7,765 nucleotides of DNA from an uncultured Butyrivibrio sp. (lineage in GTDB: Bacteria > Bacillota > Clostridia > Lachnospirales > Lachnospiraceae), in NCBI GenBank assembly GCA_947169985.1, contig CAMVRW010000107.1, forward strand, positions 1 through 7,765, given 5' to 3'. Position numbers and translations under genes: made by a program. The notes under the pieces are model-generated. The model saw nothing but the letters and a program-made list of their open reading frames with translations. It was not told the origin of the DNA and made no database searches. Positions 1 through 6,061 of the stretch are shown here, piece after piece; the first letter of the stretch is position 1, and each line of letters begins with the position of its first letter.

Positions 1-287
1 ATTATTTCAGTAACAGTTTCTCTATCCTCTTCAGAAAGAGACTCCAGCGCTTCTTTTACCTCCGGATGATCTGCCGCGATCTTATCAATATTATCTTCGA
101 TGAGATCAACTGTTTTTTCAGCAACAATCTTTTTTGTTCCCTCTTTTATAATAGGGAGAGCTACATTTATGAACAATAAAACAACAACTCCCAAAATGAT
201 GATAGATATCATTAAATGCCCGAAAGCACTGTTTTTATCCTCTTTCTTGTTTTGATGATATACGTTTTTACGTTTGTTTTTTGACAT
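1..287 (-). CDS. Partial single-pass membrane protein of unknown function (N-terminal 95 residues)
   Basis: The frame opens at an ATG (287-285) and stays open to the window edge, so the C-terminus is missing. The visible protein begins with a strongly basic, hydrophilic stretch of about 22 residues (MSKNKRKNVYHQNKKEDK...). One hydrophobic helix follows at about residues 24-47 (core IIILGVVVLLFI), then a charged, probably helical region rich in Glu, Asp and Lys. The basic N-terminus and lack of a cleavage site suggest a signal anchor with the bulk of the protein outside the cell; this is inference. A GGAG ribosome site lies at 302-299, 11 nt upstream, which is slightly far but acceptable. Codon use and the clean hydropathy pattern support a real gene. 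I do not recognise a family. It has its own leader region and is separated from the preceding gene by a strong terminator. Confidence 0.75.
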   Translation of the reverse strand, partial: MSKNKRKNVYHQNKKEDKNSAFGHLMISIIILGVVVLLFINVALPIIKEGTKKIVAEKTVDLIEDNIDKIAADHPEVKEALESLSEEDRETVTEI

Positions 288-321
288 TTTTTCTTTTACT
301 CCAATTTATTTTTTATAATAG

Positions 322-327
322 ATTATA
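322..327 (-). promoter_or_regulatory. Possible -10 element for the partial membrane-protein gene
   Basis: The minus strand reads TATAAT at 327-322, about 35 nt before the ATG. No good -35 hexamer sits 16-18 nt upstream: the 17-nt position reads ATGTGT, which matches TTGACA at two bases. The surroundings are AT-rich, so a chance match is quite possible. Confidence 0.25.
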
Positions 328-383
328 TTTCTTTAATAGTTCGTACACATTTTGGAAACACTTACCCTGTACTATATAATCTA

Positions 384-404
384 TCAGAAGGACAAAACTT
401 CTGA
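384..404 (-). repeat. Perfect 7-bp inverted repeat in the leader of the partial gene
   Basis: The two arms TCAGAAG and CTTCTGA (384-390 and 398-404) are exact inverse complements around a 7-nt spacer. No T-tract follows on the minus strand, so it does not look like an intrinsic terminator. It could be a repressor operator or a small leader hairpin for the downstream membrane-protein gene. No regulator family is recognisable from the arms. Confidence 0.4.
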
Positions 405-469
405 ACCCCCAACAATACTTTTTTTCATACACGGGTTGTCTGGTTCCCCACTAGGCAACCCCTCCTCCC

Positions 470-499
470 AAAAAAATACCACCTGCAAAAGCAGGTGGT
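470..499 (-). terminator. Intrinsic terminator after the 138-residue gene
   Basis: A perfect 9-bp GC-rich stem (478-486 with 491-499, arms ACCACCTGC and GCAGGTGGT) closes on a 4-nt loop. On the minus strand one A and then seven T residues (476-470) follow the stem. It begins 22 nt after the stop codon of the 522-938 gene. The plus-strand side has only a short TTTTCTT, so any termination in the other direction would be weaker. Confidence 0.9.
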
Positions 500-521
500 T
501 TTCTTATTGTCTATAAAGCTA

Positions 522-938
522 TCAGTCGAGCTTAATTACTACGCCATCTTCTGTTCCGGCAATGATGTTGCTCTCCTTGCCTGTCAGATCCTTTCCTCCT
601 ACAAAGTACTGATACTGGTGAAGAATCTGATCCTTCTGCATTCCAGATATAGCCTGTTTCATATCTCTTGACGCCAGTCCCATATCAGCAAAAAGATCTA
701 TTGAAGAAGAATCATACTGTCCAAAAGAAATAGCTACGTTCTCAATTGAAGCATTTTCTCTGGCAGGAACTTCAACAGTGAGATCAAAAGCTTTGCTCTC
801 TTCCTGGACCTTAGGAGCTTCCTGTATGTTTTCTTTAATCTGCTCTGCAGCGGGATTTATCTGTGTATTGTCTTTGACAGAGGGAATATTATACGCATTG
901 TAACCGGGTGTAAATCCGCCATTAATATTTAATGCCAT
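522..938 (-). CDS. Small cysteine-free protein of unknown function, probably in the flagellar (sigma-28) regulon
   Basis: The gene encodes 138 residues. An AAAGGAGG ribosome site (954-947) sits 8 nt before the ATG, which fixes the start. Residues 1-60 look disordered: Asn, Pro, Gln and Glu rich, starting MALNINGGFTPGYNAYN. A more ordered part follows, including SIDLFADMGLASRDMKQ and an amphipathic helix ending QKDQILHQYQYFVGG (about 101-115), then a short acidic tail. There is no signal peptide, membrane segment, Cys or Trp. The gene stands alone between its own promoter and terminator. The promoter matches the sigma-28 consensus used for late flagellar and chemotaxis genes, so a role in motility is inferred. 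Lack of Cys is common in exported flagellar parts but proves nothing. It might be an exported flagellar accessory protein or a cytoplasmic regulator. I do not recognise a named family. Confidence 0.85.
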   Translation of the reverse strand: MALNINGGFTPGYNAYNIPSVKDNTQINPAAEQIKENIQEAPKVQEESKAFDLTVEVPARENASIENVAISFGQYDSSSIDLFADMGLASRDMKQAISGMQKDQILHQYQYFVGGKDLTGKESNIIAGTEDGVVIKLD

Positions 939-965
939 AATAGTATCCTCCTTTCTACAGTGAAT

Positions 966-992
966 TTATCGGCACTAAAATCCCGCTTCTTA
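966..992 (-). promoter_or_regulatory. Sigma-28 (SigD/FliA-type) promoter of the 138-residue gene
   Basis: On the minus strand the sequence is TAAG (992-989), a 15-nt spacer, then GCCGATAA (973-966). The known sigma-28 consensus is TAAA, about 15 nt, GCCGATAA, so the -10 is exact and the -35 differs at one base. Initiation about 7 nt downstream (near 959) would give a leader of about 20 nt that begins just before the AAAGGAGG ribosome site at 954-947. The element, spacing and distance to the gene all agree. Confidence 0.8.
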
Positions 993-1005
993 AGCTTATT
1001 ATAAT

Positions 1006-1045
1006 AAAAAAACCCTAAACATCCTATATAAAATGTAGGAAATTT
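1006..1045 (-). terminator. Weak AT-rich terminator candidate at the end of the importer operon
   Basis: Downstream of the last ATPase gene, the arms TCCTA and TAGGA (1022-1026 and 1036-1040) can pair, extended by a few A-T pairs past a mismatch. About nine bases later, on the minus strand, comes a run of seven T (1012-1006). The stem is short and AT-rich and the T-run is not directly adjacent, so termination may be partial. No stronger hairpin is visible between this operon and the next gene. Confidence 0.4.
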
Positions 1046-1061
1046 AAGATTTTTTAAGCTA

Positions 1062-1817
1062 TTATGCGATTCCAGCGGCCTTTAAGAGCTGCTTTGTGTA
1101 ATCATGCTTTGGATTTTTGTAGACTTGCCTTGTAGGTCCCTCTTCCACAACCCTGCCATCCTTCATGATAAGCACGTGATCACTGATCTGATAGACCACC
1201 CTAAGATCATGGGAGATAAAGATAATTGAAATGCCATGCTTCTTATGGAGATTCTCCAAAAGCTCAAGGATTTGGGCCTGAATGGTAACATCCAGCGCCG
1301 ATACCGGCTCATCCGCAATAAGAAGCTTAGGAGATCTCATAAGTGCCATTCCGATGCACACACGCTGCCTCTGTCCTCCTGAGAGCTGCGCAGGATATCG
1401 ATCCAGCATACTAAGAGGAAGCTCGATCTCCTCCATTATCTCTTTTACCCTCTGGTCAATCTCCTCTTTGGTCCACTTACGATCCTTGTCCACGCGAAGA
1501 GGCTCAGCAAGAAGCCAGCCTATCTTTTTGGCAGGATTAAGGGAACTGTATGGATCCTGGAAAACCATCTGAGGTCTGTCATACTTCTGCCAGATCTGCC
1601 CCTGGTAGTCCTTGTTAATGCCGACAATAGCCCTTGCAAGAGTTGACTTTCCGCTTCCGGATTCTCCTGCAATTGCCAGTACTTCTCCCTCTTCCATAGT
1701 CAGATTCACATCGAAAAGAGCCTGTATTTTCTTATTCTTTTTTGAAAAGAGCTTTCTCTTCCTGTTCTTGTAAAAGACATTCAGATCATTAACTCTTAAA
1801 ACCATTTCTTCACTCAT
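1062..1817 (-). CDS. oppF: Peptide/nickel-type ABC importer ATPase, OppF/DppF-like
   Basis: This 251-residue cytoplasmic ATPase pairs with the OppD-like subunit to power uptake through the two permeases. All ATP-binding parts are present: Walker A GESGSGKS (51-58), Q-loop in VFQDPYSSLNP (Gln87), signature LSGGQRQR (145-152), Walker B LLIADEP (Asp169, Glu170) and switch His203 in ISHD. The QDPYSSLNP and DVTIQAQILELL blocks are typical of the OppF/DppF group. Two oddities stand out. The stretch between the strand GQIW (73-76) and the Q-loop is about 15 residues shorter than in its partner. The protein also ends soon after the family's PKHDYTKQLL block, so it lacks the long tail of classical OppF. 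It is the last gene of the operon, starting 3 nt after the stop of the D subunit, with a weak AGGGA ribosome site that fits translational coupling. Substrate cannot be read from an ATPase. Confidence 0.93.
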   Translation of the reverse strand: MSEEMVLRVNDLNVFYKNRKRKLFSKKNKKIQALFDVNLTMEEGEVLAIAGESGSGKSTLARAIVGINKDYQGQIWQKYDRPQMVFQDPYSSLNPAKKIGWLLAEPLRVDKDRKWTKEEIDQRVKEIMEEIELPLSMLDRYPAQLSGGQRQRVCIGMALMRSPKLLIADEPVSALDVTIQAQILELLENLHKKHGISIIFISHDLRVVYQISDHVLIMKDGRVVEEGPTRQVYKNPKHDYTKQLLKAAGIA

Positions 1818-1820
1818 AAC

Positions 1821-2645
1821 TTAGTCCCTGTCATCTGAAAGGTCTATCTTGGGAATAGCTGCAATAAGCTTCTTGGTGTAAGGATCCCTGGGATTTGCAA
1901 ATACTTCCGAGGTTCTGCCGGACTCCACAATATTTCCCTGCTGCATGACGATGACTCTCTGGCAAAGCTGATTCACAAGGCTCAGGTCATGGGAAATAAA
2001 AATTATGGAAGTATGCATCTCCTTATTAAGCTTCTTAAGAAGTTCAACAATCTGGGCCTGGACTGTAACATCAAGAGCTGTTGTGGGCTCATCTGCGATC
2101 AGTATCTTAGGGTCTCCTATCATAGCTGCAGCGATCATAACTCTTTGTCTCATTCCGCCGGAGAGTTCATGGGGATACATGTTGTAAACATCTTCAGCCT
2201 TATCAAGACCAACTGCCTTCAGCATTCCTATAGCTCTTTTCTTTCGTTCCTCCTTGGGGATTTCCTGATGATGGATGAAAAGAGGCTCTTCCACCTGCCA
2301 GCCTATCCTCTTAACCGGATTAAGGCTTGTCATCGGTTCCTGGAAGATAATGGATATCTCATCTCCCTGATAGGATCTCAAACTCTTACGGTCACAGGTA
2401 AGAAGGTCAGTGCCGTCAAACATGATCCTTCCGCTCTTGGTAAGACTCTTTCTGTTAAGTAGACCTGCGATTGCAAGAGCACTCATGCTCTTTCCGCTTC
2501 CGGACTCGCCAACAATGCCGACGATCTCGCCCCTTCCAAGCATCAGGTCGAAATCCTCAACAGCCACTTCAGGCTTGTCATGGTCATGAAATTCTATATG
2601 AAGATCTGTTACGTCAAGGATAATATCGTTGCTGCTCATTTCCAT
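1821..2645 (-). CDS. oppD: Peptide/nickel-type ABC importer ATPase, OppD/DppD-like
   Basis: This 274-residue protein is the second nucleotide-binding subunit of the importer. Visible motifs are Walker A GESGSGKS (46-53), Q-loop FQEPMTSLNP (Gln102), signature LSGGMRQRV (161-169), Walker B ILIADEP (Asp185, Glu186) and His219 in ISHD. FQEPMTSLNP and LSGGMRQRV are the form usual in OppD/DppD rather than OppF. It ends shortly after the DPYTKKLIAAIP block, about 60 residues shorter than classical OppD (about 330), so the C-terminal extension that carries a cysteine cluster in many OppD/DppD proteins is absent. The length is closer to NikD-type ATPases. The chosen ATG (2645) has a GGAGAGGGG ribosome site 8 nt upstream. 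A second ATG (2639) forms an ATGA overlap with the stop of the permease C gene. Either start implies coupled translation. Confidence 0.93.
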   Translation of the reverse strand: MEMSSNDIILDVTDLHIEFHDHDKPEVAVEDFDLMLGRGEIVGIVGESGSGKSMSALAIAGLLNRKSLTKSGRIMFDGTDLLTCDRKSLRSYQGDEISIIFQEPMTSLNPVKRIGWQVEEPLFIHHQEIPKEERKKRAIGMLKAVGLDKAEDVYNMYPHELSGGMRQRVMIAAAMIGDPKILIADEPTTALDVTVQAQIVELLKKLNKEMHTSIIFISHDLSLVNQLCQRVIVMQQGNIVESGRTSEVFANPRDPYTKKLIAAIPKIDLSDDRD

Positions 2646-3460
2646 CTGCTTATCCCCTCTCCAAGAAACGCAAAGCCCAAAACCATCAAAACGATGACAA
2701 TACCTGGACAGAGCACGTAGCTTGGGGTTGTGAACATATACTGCTGTGCATCTGAAAGCATCTTTCCAAGGCTGGCATAGGGAGGCTGTGATCCAACTCC
2801 CAGGTAGGAAAGACCTGCCTCGGCAAGAACTGCATTGTTAAATCCGATAAGTATTGAGGACGCAAGAACTCCCTTTATGTTGGGAAGAATATGCACAAAG
2901 ATCATTCGAAGGTTGGACACCCCCTGCAGTCTTGCATTTTCCACGTAGTCCATATTTTTGCAGCGAAGGACCTCGCCCCTTACTATCCTGGCAAAGCTTG
3001 GCATAAAGGCAATTCCCAGTGAAATAAGAAGCTGTATCCATCCGGTTCCAAACACAGACACAATAACCAGAGCCAGGAGAATACTTGGAAAAGCAAAAAG
3101 GGCGTCAACTACTCTCATAACAACCTCATCCAGCATTCCTCCAAAGTACCCTGTGACTGCACCGATGATAGTGCCAAGTCCTGCTCCTATAAAGACAGTT
3201 CCAATGGCAATAAGAAGGGTTATCCTGCTTCCGTACATAACACGGCTGAACACATCCCTTCCCATGTTATCCGTACCCATAATATGGCGAAGGGAAATGC
3301 CCTGGAGCTTTTCTGACGCATTCATGGCCGTAGTGTCATAAGGGGTCCAGAATAAGCCAACAATGATCATTAAAAGCACAAGGCCAATAATGATCATCCC
3401 TGCCAGAAGGTATGGATTGTCTCTTAAGTTTCTTTTAAATTGCGATTTATTCATCTTCAA
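2636..3460 (-). CDS. oppC: Peptide/nickel-type ABC importer permease, OppC/DppC-like
   Basis: This integral membrane subunit has 274 residues, or 272 from the ATG. A cytoplasmic start (KSQFKRNLRDNPY) is followed by a first helix at about 17-38. An outside loop holds the DppC hallmark HIMGTDNMGRDVFSRVMYGSR (59-79). Five further helices lie at about 80-105, 115-138, 142-160, 198-215 and 250-270. The EAA loop that docks on the ATPases is around 163-192 (NARLQGVSNLRMIFVHILPN). The start is ambiguous: a TTG at 3460 has AAGGA at a 6-nt spacing, while the ATG at 3454 has that site 12 nt away. Both lie inside the permease B gene, overlapping it by 14 or 8 nt. The C-terminus is short (FLGEGISRWK), missing the usual tail ending in DPR. 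The stop overlaps the start of the D gene. Confidence 0.93.
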   Translation of the reverse strand: MKMNKSQFKRNLRDNPYLLAGMIIIGLVLLMIIVGLFWTPYDTTAMNASEKLQGISLRHIMGTDNMGRDVFSRVMYGSRITLLIAIGTVFIGAGLGTIIGAVTGYFGGMLDEVVMRVVDALFAFPSILLALVIVSVFGTGWIQLLISLGIAFMPSFARIVRGEVLRCKNMDYVENARLQGVSNLRMIFVHILPNIKGVLASSILIGFNNAVLAEAGLSYLGVGSQPPYASLGKMLSDAQQYMFTTPSYVLCPGIVIVLMVLGFAFLGEGISRWK

Positions 3461-4394
3461 GTCCGATCCTTGGATCTACGATTCTATAAATAATATCCAC
3501 CAGGAAATTAACCACCATTACAATAATGGCAATGCCCATGATAATGGCTTCCACAACAGGATAATCTCTGTTACCGATACTTGTAAGAAGGATCCTGCTG
3601 ATTCCGGGGATAGAAAATACCTGCTCAATTACGATACTGCCTGCCACCATGTCTGCCAGAGCCATGCCCAGGAACGTGATGACCGGAATAAGTGCGTTCT
3701 TAAGAACGTGCCTGTACAGCACGCCGTTAGTGTTATTGCCTCTACTATAGGCTGTTCTTGCATAGTCCTTAGAGGCCTCATCTATAAGACTTCCCCTGAG
3801 CATCTTGACTGTCATAGCTATCTTGGGAAGTGCGATTGCCAGAGATGGGAAAAAGAGATATCGAATGAATTTACCAAAGTTCTGGGTGTAGGAGACAAAG
3901 CCTCCCGGTGTAAAGAGTCTCAGGATAAGTCCGAACACAAAAGTGATAAGGATACCTGAGAAAAATGGCGGAACAGCCATGATAACCTGATTGATCACCA
4001 GGATAGTCCTGTCCAGGATTCCGTTCTCATGCTTGGCTGTGATGATACCAAGGGGAAAAGAAATAAGAACAGTCATAAGAAAGGCCATTATTGCCATAGT
4101 AAGCGTGATAGGGATCTTGTTTGCGATCATTTCCTTAACAGGAGTGCTGTAGTTATAGGAAATGCCAAAATCTCCGCCAAGAAAAGCGATAAACCATCTG
4201 CCATAGCGGACAATCAAAGGGTCGTTAAGCCCCATCTCCTGTCTCATCTGCTCCACAAGTTCAGGAGATGCCTCGGTTCCCAGCTTACGAAGCGCCGGAT
4301 CACCGGGAATTACCGAAAAAGCAAGAAATACGCATAATGAAACCACAAGCAAAGTACCAAGCATCATCAGTAACTTTTTCATTGCGTATTTCAT
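3447..4394 (-). CDS. oppB: Peptide/nickel-type ABC importer permease, OppB/DppB-like
   Basis: This 315-residue inner-membrane permease partners the OppC-like subunit to form the transport channel. The first helix (about 8-29) runs into IPGDPA, typical of the OppB/DppB family. A long outside loop follows with MGLNDPLIVRYGRW and GGDFGISY. Five more helices lie at about 96-119, 128-158, 178-195, 235-256 and 280-303. The ATPase-docking EAA loop is at 206-236 (EASKDYARTAYSRGNN, then VLYRHVLKNALIPVI), and the family ending IVDPRIG is intact. The ATG at 4394 has TGAGGAT, with GAGG 8 nt upstream. It starts 25 nt after the binding-protein gene, with no terminator in between. The family and position are secure; the substrate is not known. 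Confidence 0.94.
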   Translation of the reverse strand: MKYAMKKLLMMLGTLLVVSLCVFLAFSVIPGDPALRKLGTEASPELVEQMRQEMGLNDPLIVRYGRWFIAFLGGDFGISYNYSTPVKEMIANKIPITLTMAIMAFLMTVLISFPLGIITAKHENGILDRTILVINQVIMAVPPFFSGILITFVFGLILRLFTPGGFVSYTQNFGKFIRYLFFPSLAIALPKIAMTVKMLRGSLIDEASKDYARTAYSRGNNTNGVLYRHVLKNALIPVITFLGMALADMVAGSIVIEQVFSIPGISRILLTSIGNRDYPVVEAIIMGIAIIVMVVNFLVDIIYRIVDPRIGLEDE

Positions 4395-4419
4395 ATGCGT
4401 ATCCTCACATTTAGATCAA

Positions 4420-5943
4420 TTATTCAACCGGCTTGATCAGTGAAATATCCTGTACATAAAGAGGATAGAACTCATATCCGGTGTATTTCTTATTAAGTGC
4501 TACATACTCAGGAAGATCCTGGATGTATACACTGGCAGCTTCCTTAGAAAGAATTCTCTCACATTCCTTGTAGAACTCTGTCTTAGCTGCATCATCAGAA
4601 GTCTCTACAGCGCTCTTGTAAGCTGCATCATAATCAGCGCTGTTGAAGTTTACAAAGTTTCTTCCTGCATCTGATACATATCTTGCAAGAAGTGAAGAAG
4701 CTGAAAGGGTTGAAGCATCAACACCGATTACGGTGCTCTGATACTTTCTGTCTGAGTAAACATCTGAAAGCCATGTATTCCACTCAACTTCCTGGATCTT
4801 TGCTGTAACTCCGATAGCCTTAAGTTCCTCGGAAAGGACCTGTGCTGTATCCACGTGCTGTGTGTAGTTTGATGGAACTGTTATTGTGAACTCAAATCCA
4901 TCTGGGTAACCAGCCTCTGCCAAAAGCTCTTTTGCCTTATCAATGTCCTTGGTGTATGTGTCATTGAGCTCAGGTAAGAAGTACTTAGCATAGGATGGGA
5001 ACATTGCGCTACCGATTGCTGTTCCATCACCATCTGAAACGTAGTCCATGATCTCCTGTCTGTCGATGGCATAGCAGAGAGCCTGACGAACTCTTACGTC
5101 ATCAAAAGGCTTCTCAGCGTTGTTGATGTAAAGAGCCTGAACAAGGTTCATGGTTCCTTCGTAAACCTGAAACTCTTCAGAGAGCTGAGCAACCTGGTTG
5201 GAAGTAAGTCTTGGGAACATATCGATTGAACCACCGTTAAGGTCCATAACGATAGCATCTGCATTTGCCTCCACCTTGAAGGTTACGTCCTTGATGTATG
5301 CCTTCTGTCCCCAGTAATCATCAAACCTTGTCATGATCACGTTCTCCTGTGGAGAGCTTGAAACATACTTGTAAGGACCGGTTCCGATAGGTGTTGTCTC
5401 CGGTGTCTGGTTATTTGCAGGGATAATAGCTACAGTAAGCTGTGCAATAAAGTCTGAATCAGCTTCTGCAAGTACAATCTCTACGTGCTTGTCATCTACA
5501 ATATTCACATCAGTGATCTTGGAAAATGCTGAGATAAGTGGCTCACTGCCATCAGCGCCGCGGTTACGGTCAATAGAATATTTGATATCCTCTACTGTAA
5601 CAGCGCTTCCATCGTGGAACTTAATTCCGTCTCTCAGTGTGAAAGTGTAAACTGTGTGATCATCTGAGACCGTGTACTCGCTGGCTACAGCAGGATTAAG
5701 ATTACCATCTTTGTCAGGTTTAACGAGTCCTTCGAAAACGTTAAACAGTACCTCCTTCGTTCCTGCCCCTGTCGCATAGTGGGGGTCAAGACTGTCGATA
5801 TCCTGAGGTATTCCTACAGTAAGAGTAGAAGAATCATCTCCTGTCTTGTCGCTTGAGCATCCGCTCAATGCAATAGTCAGCGTTGTCAACACGATCATCA
5901 AGAGGGCCGTGCCTAACCTCCTGCCTGGTCTTCTTTTAATCAT
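4420..5943 (-). CDS. oppA: Extracellular substrate-binding lipoprotein of the peptide/nickel ABC importer family (SBP family 5)
   Basis: This 507-residue protein captures substrate outside the membrane and delivers it to the permeases. It has a lipoprotein signal peptide: a basic start (MIKRRPGRR), a hydrophobic core (12-25) and the lipobox LSGC with the lipid-bearing Cys29. The mature protein shows family 5 blocks: VGIPQDIDSLDPHYAT, LFNVFEGLV, LRDGIKFHDGSAVTVEDIKYS (103-123), PIGTGPYKY and DVRVRQALCYAIDRQEI. Length is normal for DppA/OppA. An AGGAGG-type ribosome site (5958-5951) lies 7 nt upstream of the ATG. As first gene of the operon it sits directly after the terminator of the phosphodiesterase gene. 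Peptides are the likeliest cargo by family, but nickel-chelate and opine systems share this architecture and no sequence feature here separates them, so the symbol is a family label. Confidence 0.93.
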   Translation of the reverse strand: MIKRRPGRRLGTALLMIVLTTLTIALSGCSSDKTGDDSSTLTVGIPQDIDSLDPHYATGAGTKEVLFNVFEGLVKPDKDGNLNPAVASEYTVSDDHTVYTFTLRDGIKFHDGSAVTVEDIKYSIDRNRGADGSEPLISAFSKITDVNIVDDKHVEIVLAEADSDFIAQLTVAIIPANNQTPETTPIGTGPYKYVSSSPQENVIMTRFDDYWGQKAYIKDVTFKVEANADAIVMDLNGGSIDMFPRLTSNQVAQLSEEFQVYEGTMNLVQALYINNAEKPFDDVRVRQALCYAIDRQEIMDYVSDGDGTAIGSAMFPSYAKYFLPELNDTYTKDIDKAKELLAEAGYPDGFEFTITVPSNYTQHVDTAQVLSEELKAIGVTAKIQEVEWNTWLSDVYSDRKYQSTVIGVDASTLSASSLLARYVSDAGRNFVNFNSADYDAAYKSAVETSDDAAKTEFYKECERILSKEAASVYIQDLPEYVALNKKYTGYEFYPLYVQDISLIKPVE

Positions 5944-5968
5944 GTCAAAATCCTCCTCGATATTAAAT

Positions 5969-5997
5969 TATTGAGCCGCTTTCCCGGCCCATGTCCA
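5969..5997 (-). promoter_or_regulatory. Possible promoter of the importer operon
   Basis: The gap between the upstream terminator and the binding-protein gene must hold the operon promoter unless transcription reads through. The best -35 candidate is TGGACA (5997-5992), five of six bases matching TTGACA. The -10 is unclear: TCAATA lies at 17 nt and AATAAT, a better match, at 19 nt. Between them is a small GC-rich inverted repeat (GCCG/CGGC, 5975-5978 with 5985-5988) that could be a regulator site. I see no recognisable CodY or metal-regulator box. Confidence 0.3.
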
Positions 5998-6022
5998 TGA
6001 ATCAATATACGGGTTCGTTAAG

Positions 6023-6061
6023 AAAAAGTCAAGGGGGTTTATTCCTCGTAAACCCCCTTGA
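6023..6061 (-). terminator. Intrinsic terminator embedded in the 3' end of the phosphodiesterase gene
   Basis: A perfect 13-bp stem (6029-6041 with 6049-6061; arms contain CAAGGGGGTTTA and TAAACCCCCTTG) closes on a 7-nt loop. On the minus strand it is followed by AC and then TTTTT (6027-6023). The upstream arm and loop are the last codons of the EAL gene, and the TAA stop (6041-6039) lies within the second arm. It separates this gene from the importer operon. Confidence 0.88.

Noticed and set aside
433..461. GGGTTG/CAACCC inverted repeat as a plus-strand terminator
   Set aside because: Six-bp stem with a long interrupted loop, no following T-run, and no plus-strand gene to terminate.
998..1003. 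TATAAT on the minus strand as a housekeeping -10 for the 138-residue gene
   Set aside because: The 17-nt upstream hexamer is TAGGAT, a poor -35, and the site lies next to the T-run of the preceding terminator. The sigma-28 element downstream of it is a far better match.
1296..1303. GCCGATAC on the plus strand, similar to a sigma-28 -10
   Set aside because: It is inside the OppF-like coding region, points away from any plus-strand gene, and encodes conserved ATPase residues.
1989..2462. Plus-strand open frame of 157 codons opposite the OppD-like gene
   Set aside because: Antisense to conserved ATPase motifs, no ribosome site or plausible composition; shadow frame.
3363..3959. Plus-strand open frame of 198 codons opposite the two permease genes
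   Set aside because: It lies wholly antisense to OppB/OppC coding sequence with intact family motifs, and its product is a Cys/His/Lys-rich mix without domain character. It is a shadow of the real genes.
5917..5943. Twin-arginine (Tat) signal at the start of the binding protein (KRRPGRR)
   Set aside because: The residues after RR do not fit the Tat consensus, and the LSGC lipobox gives a sufficient explanation as a Sec lipoprotein signal.
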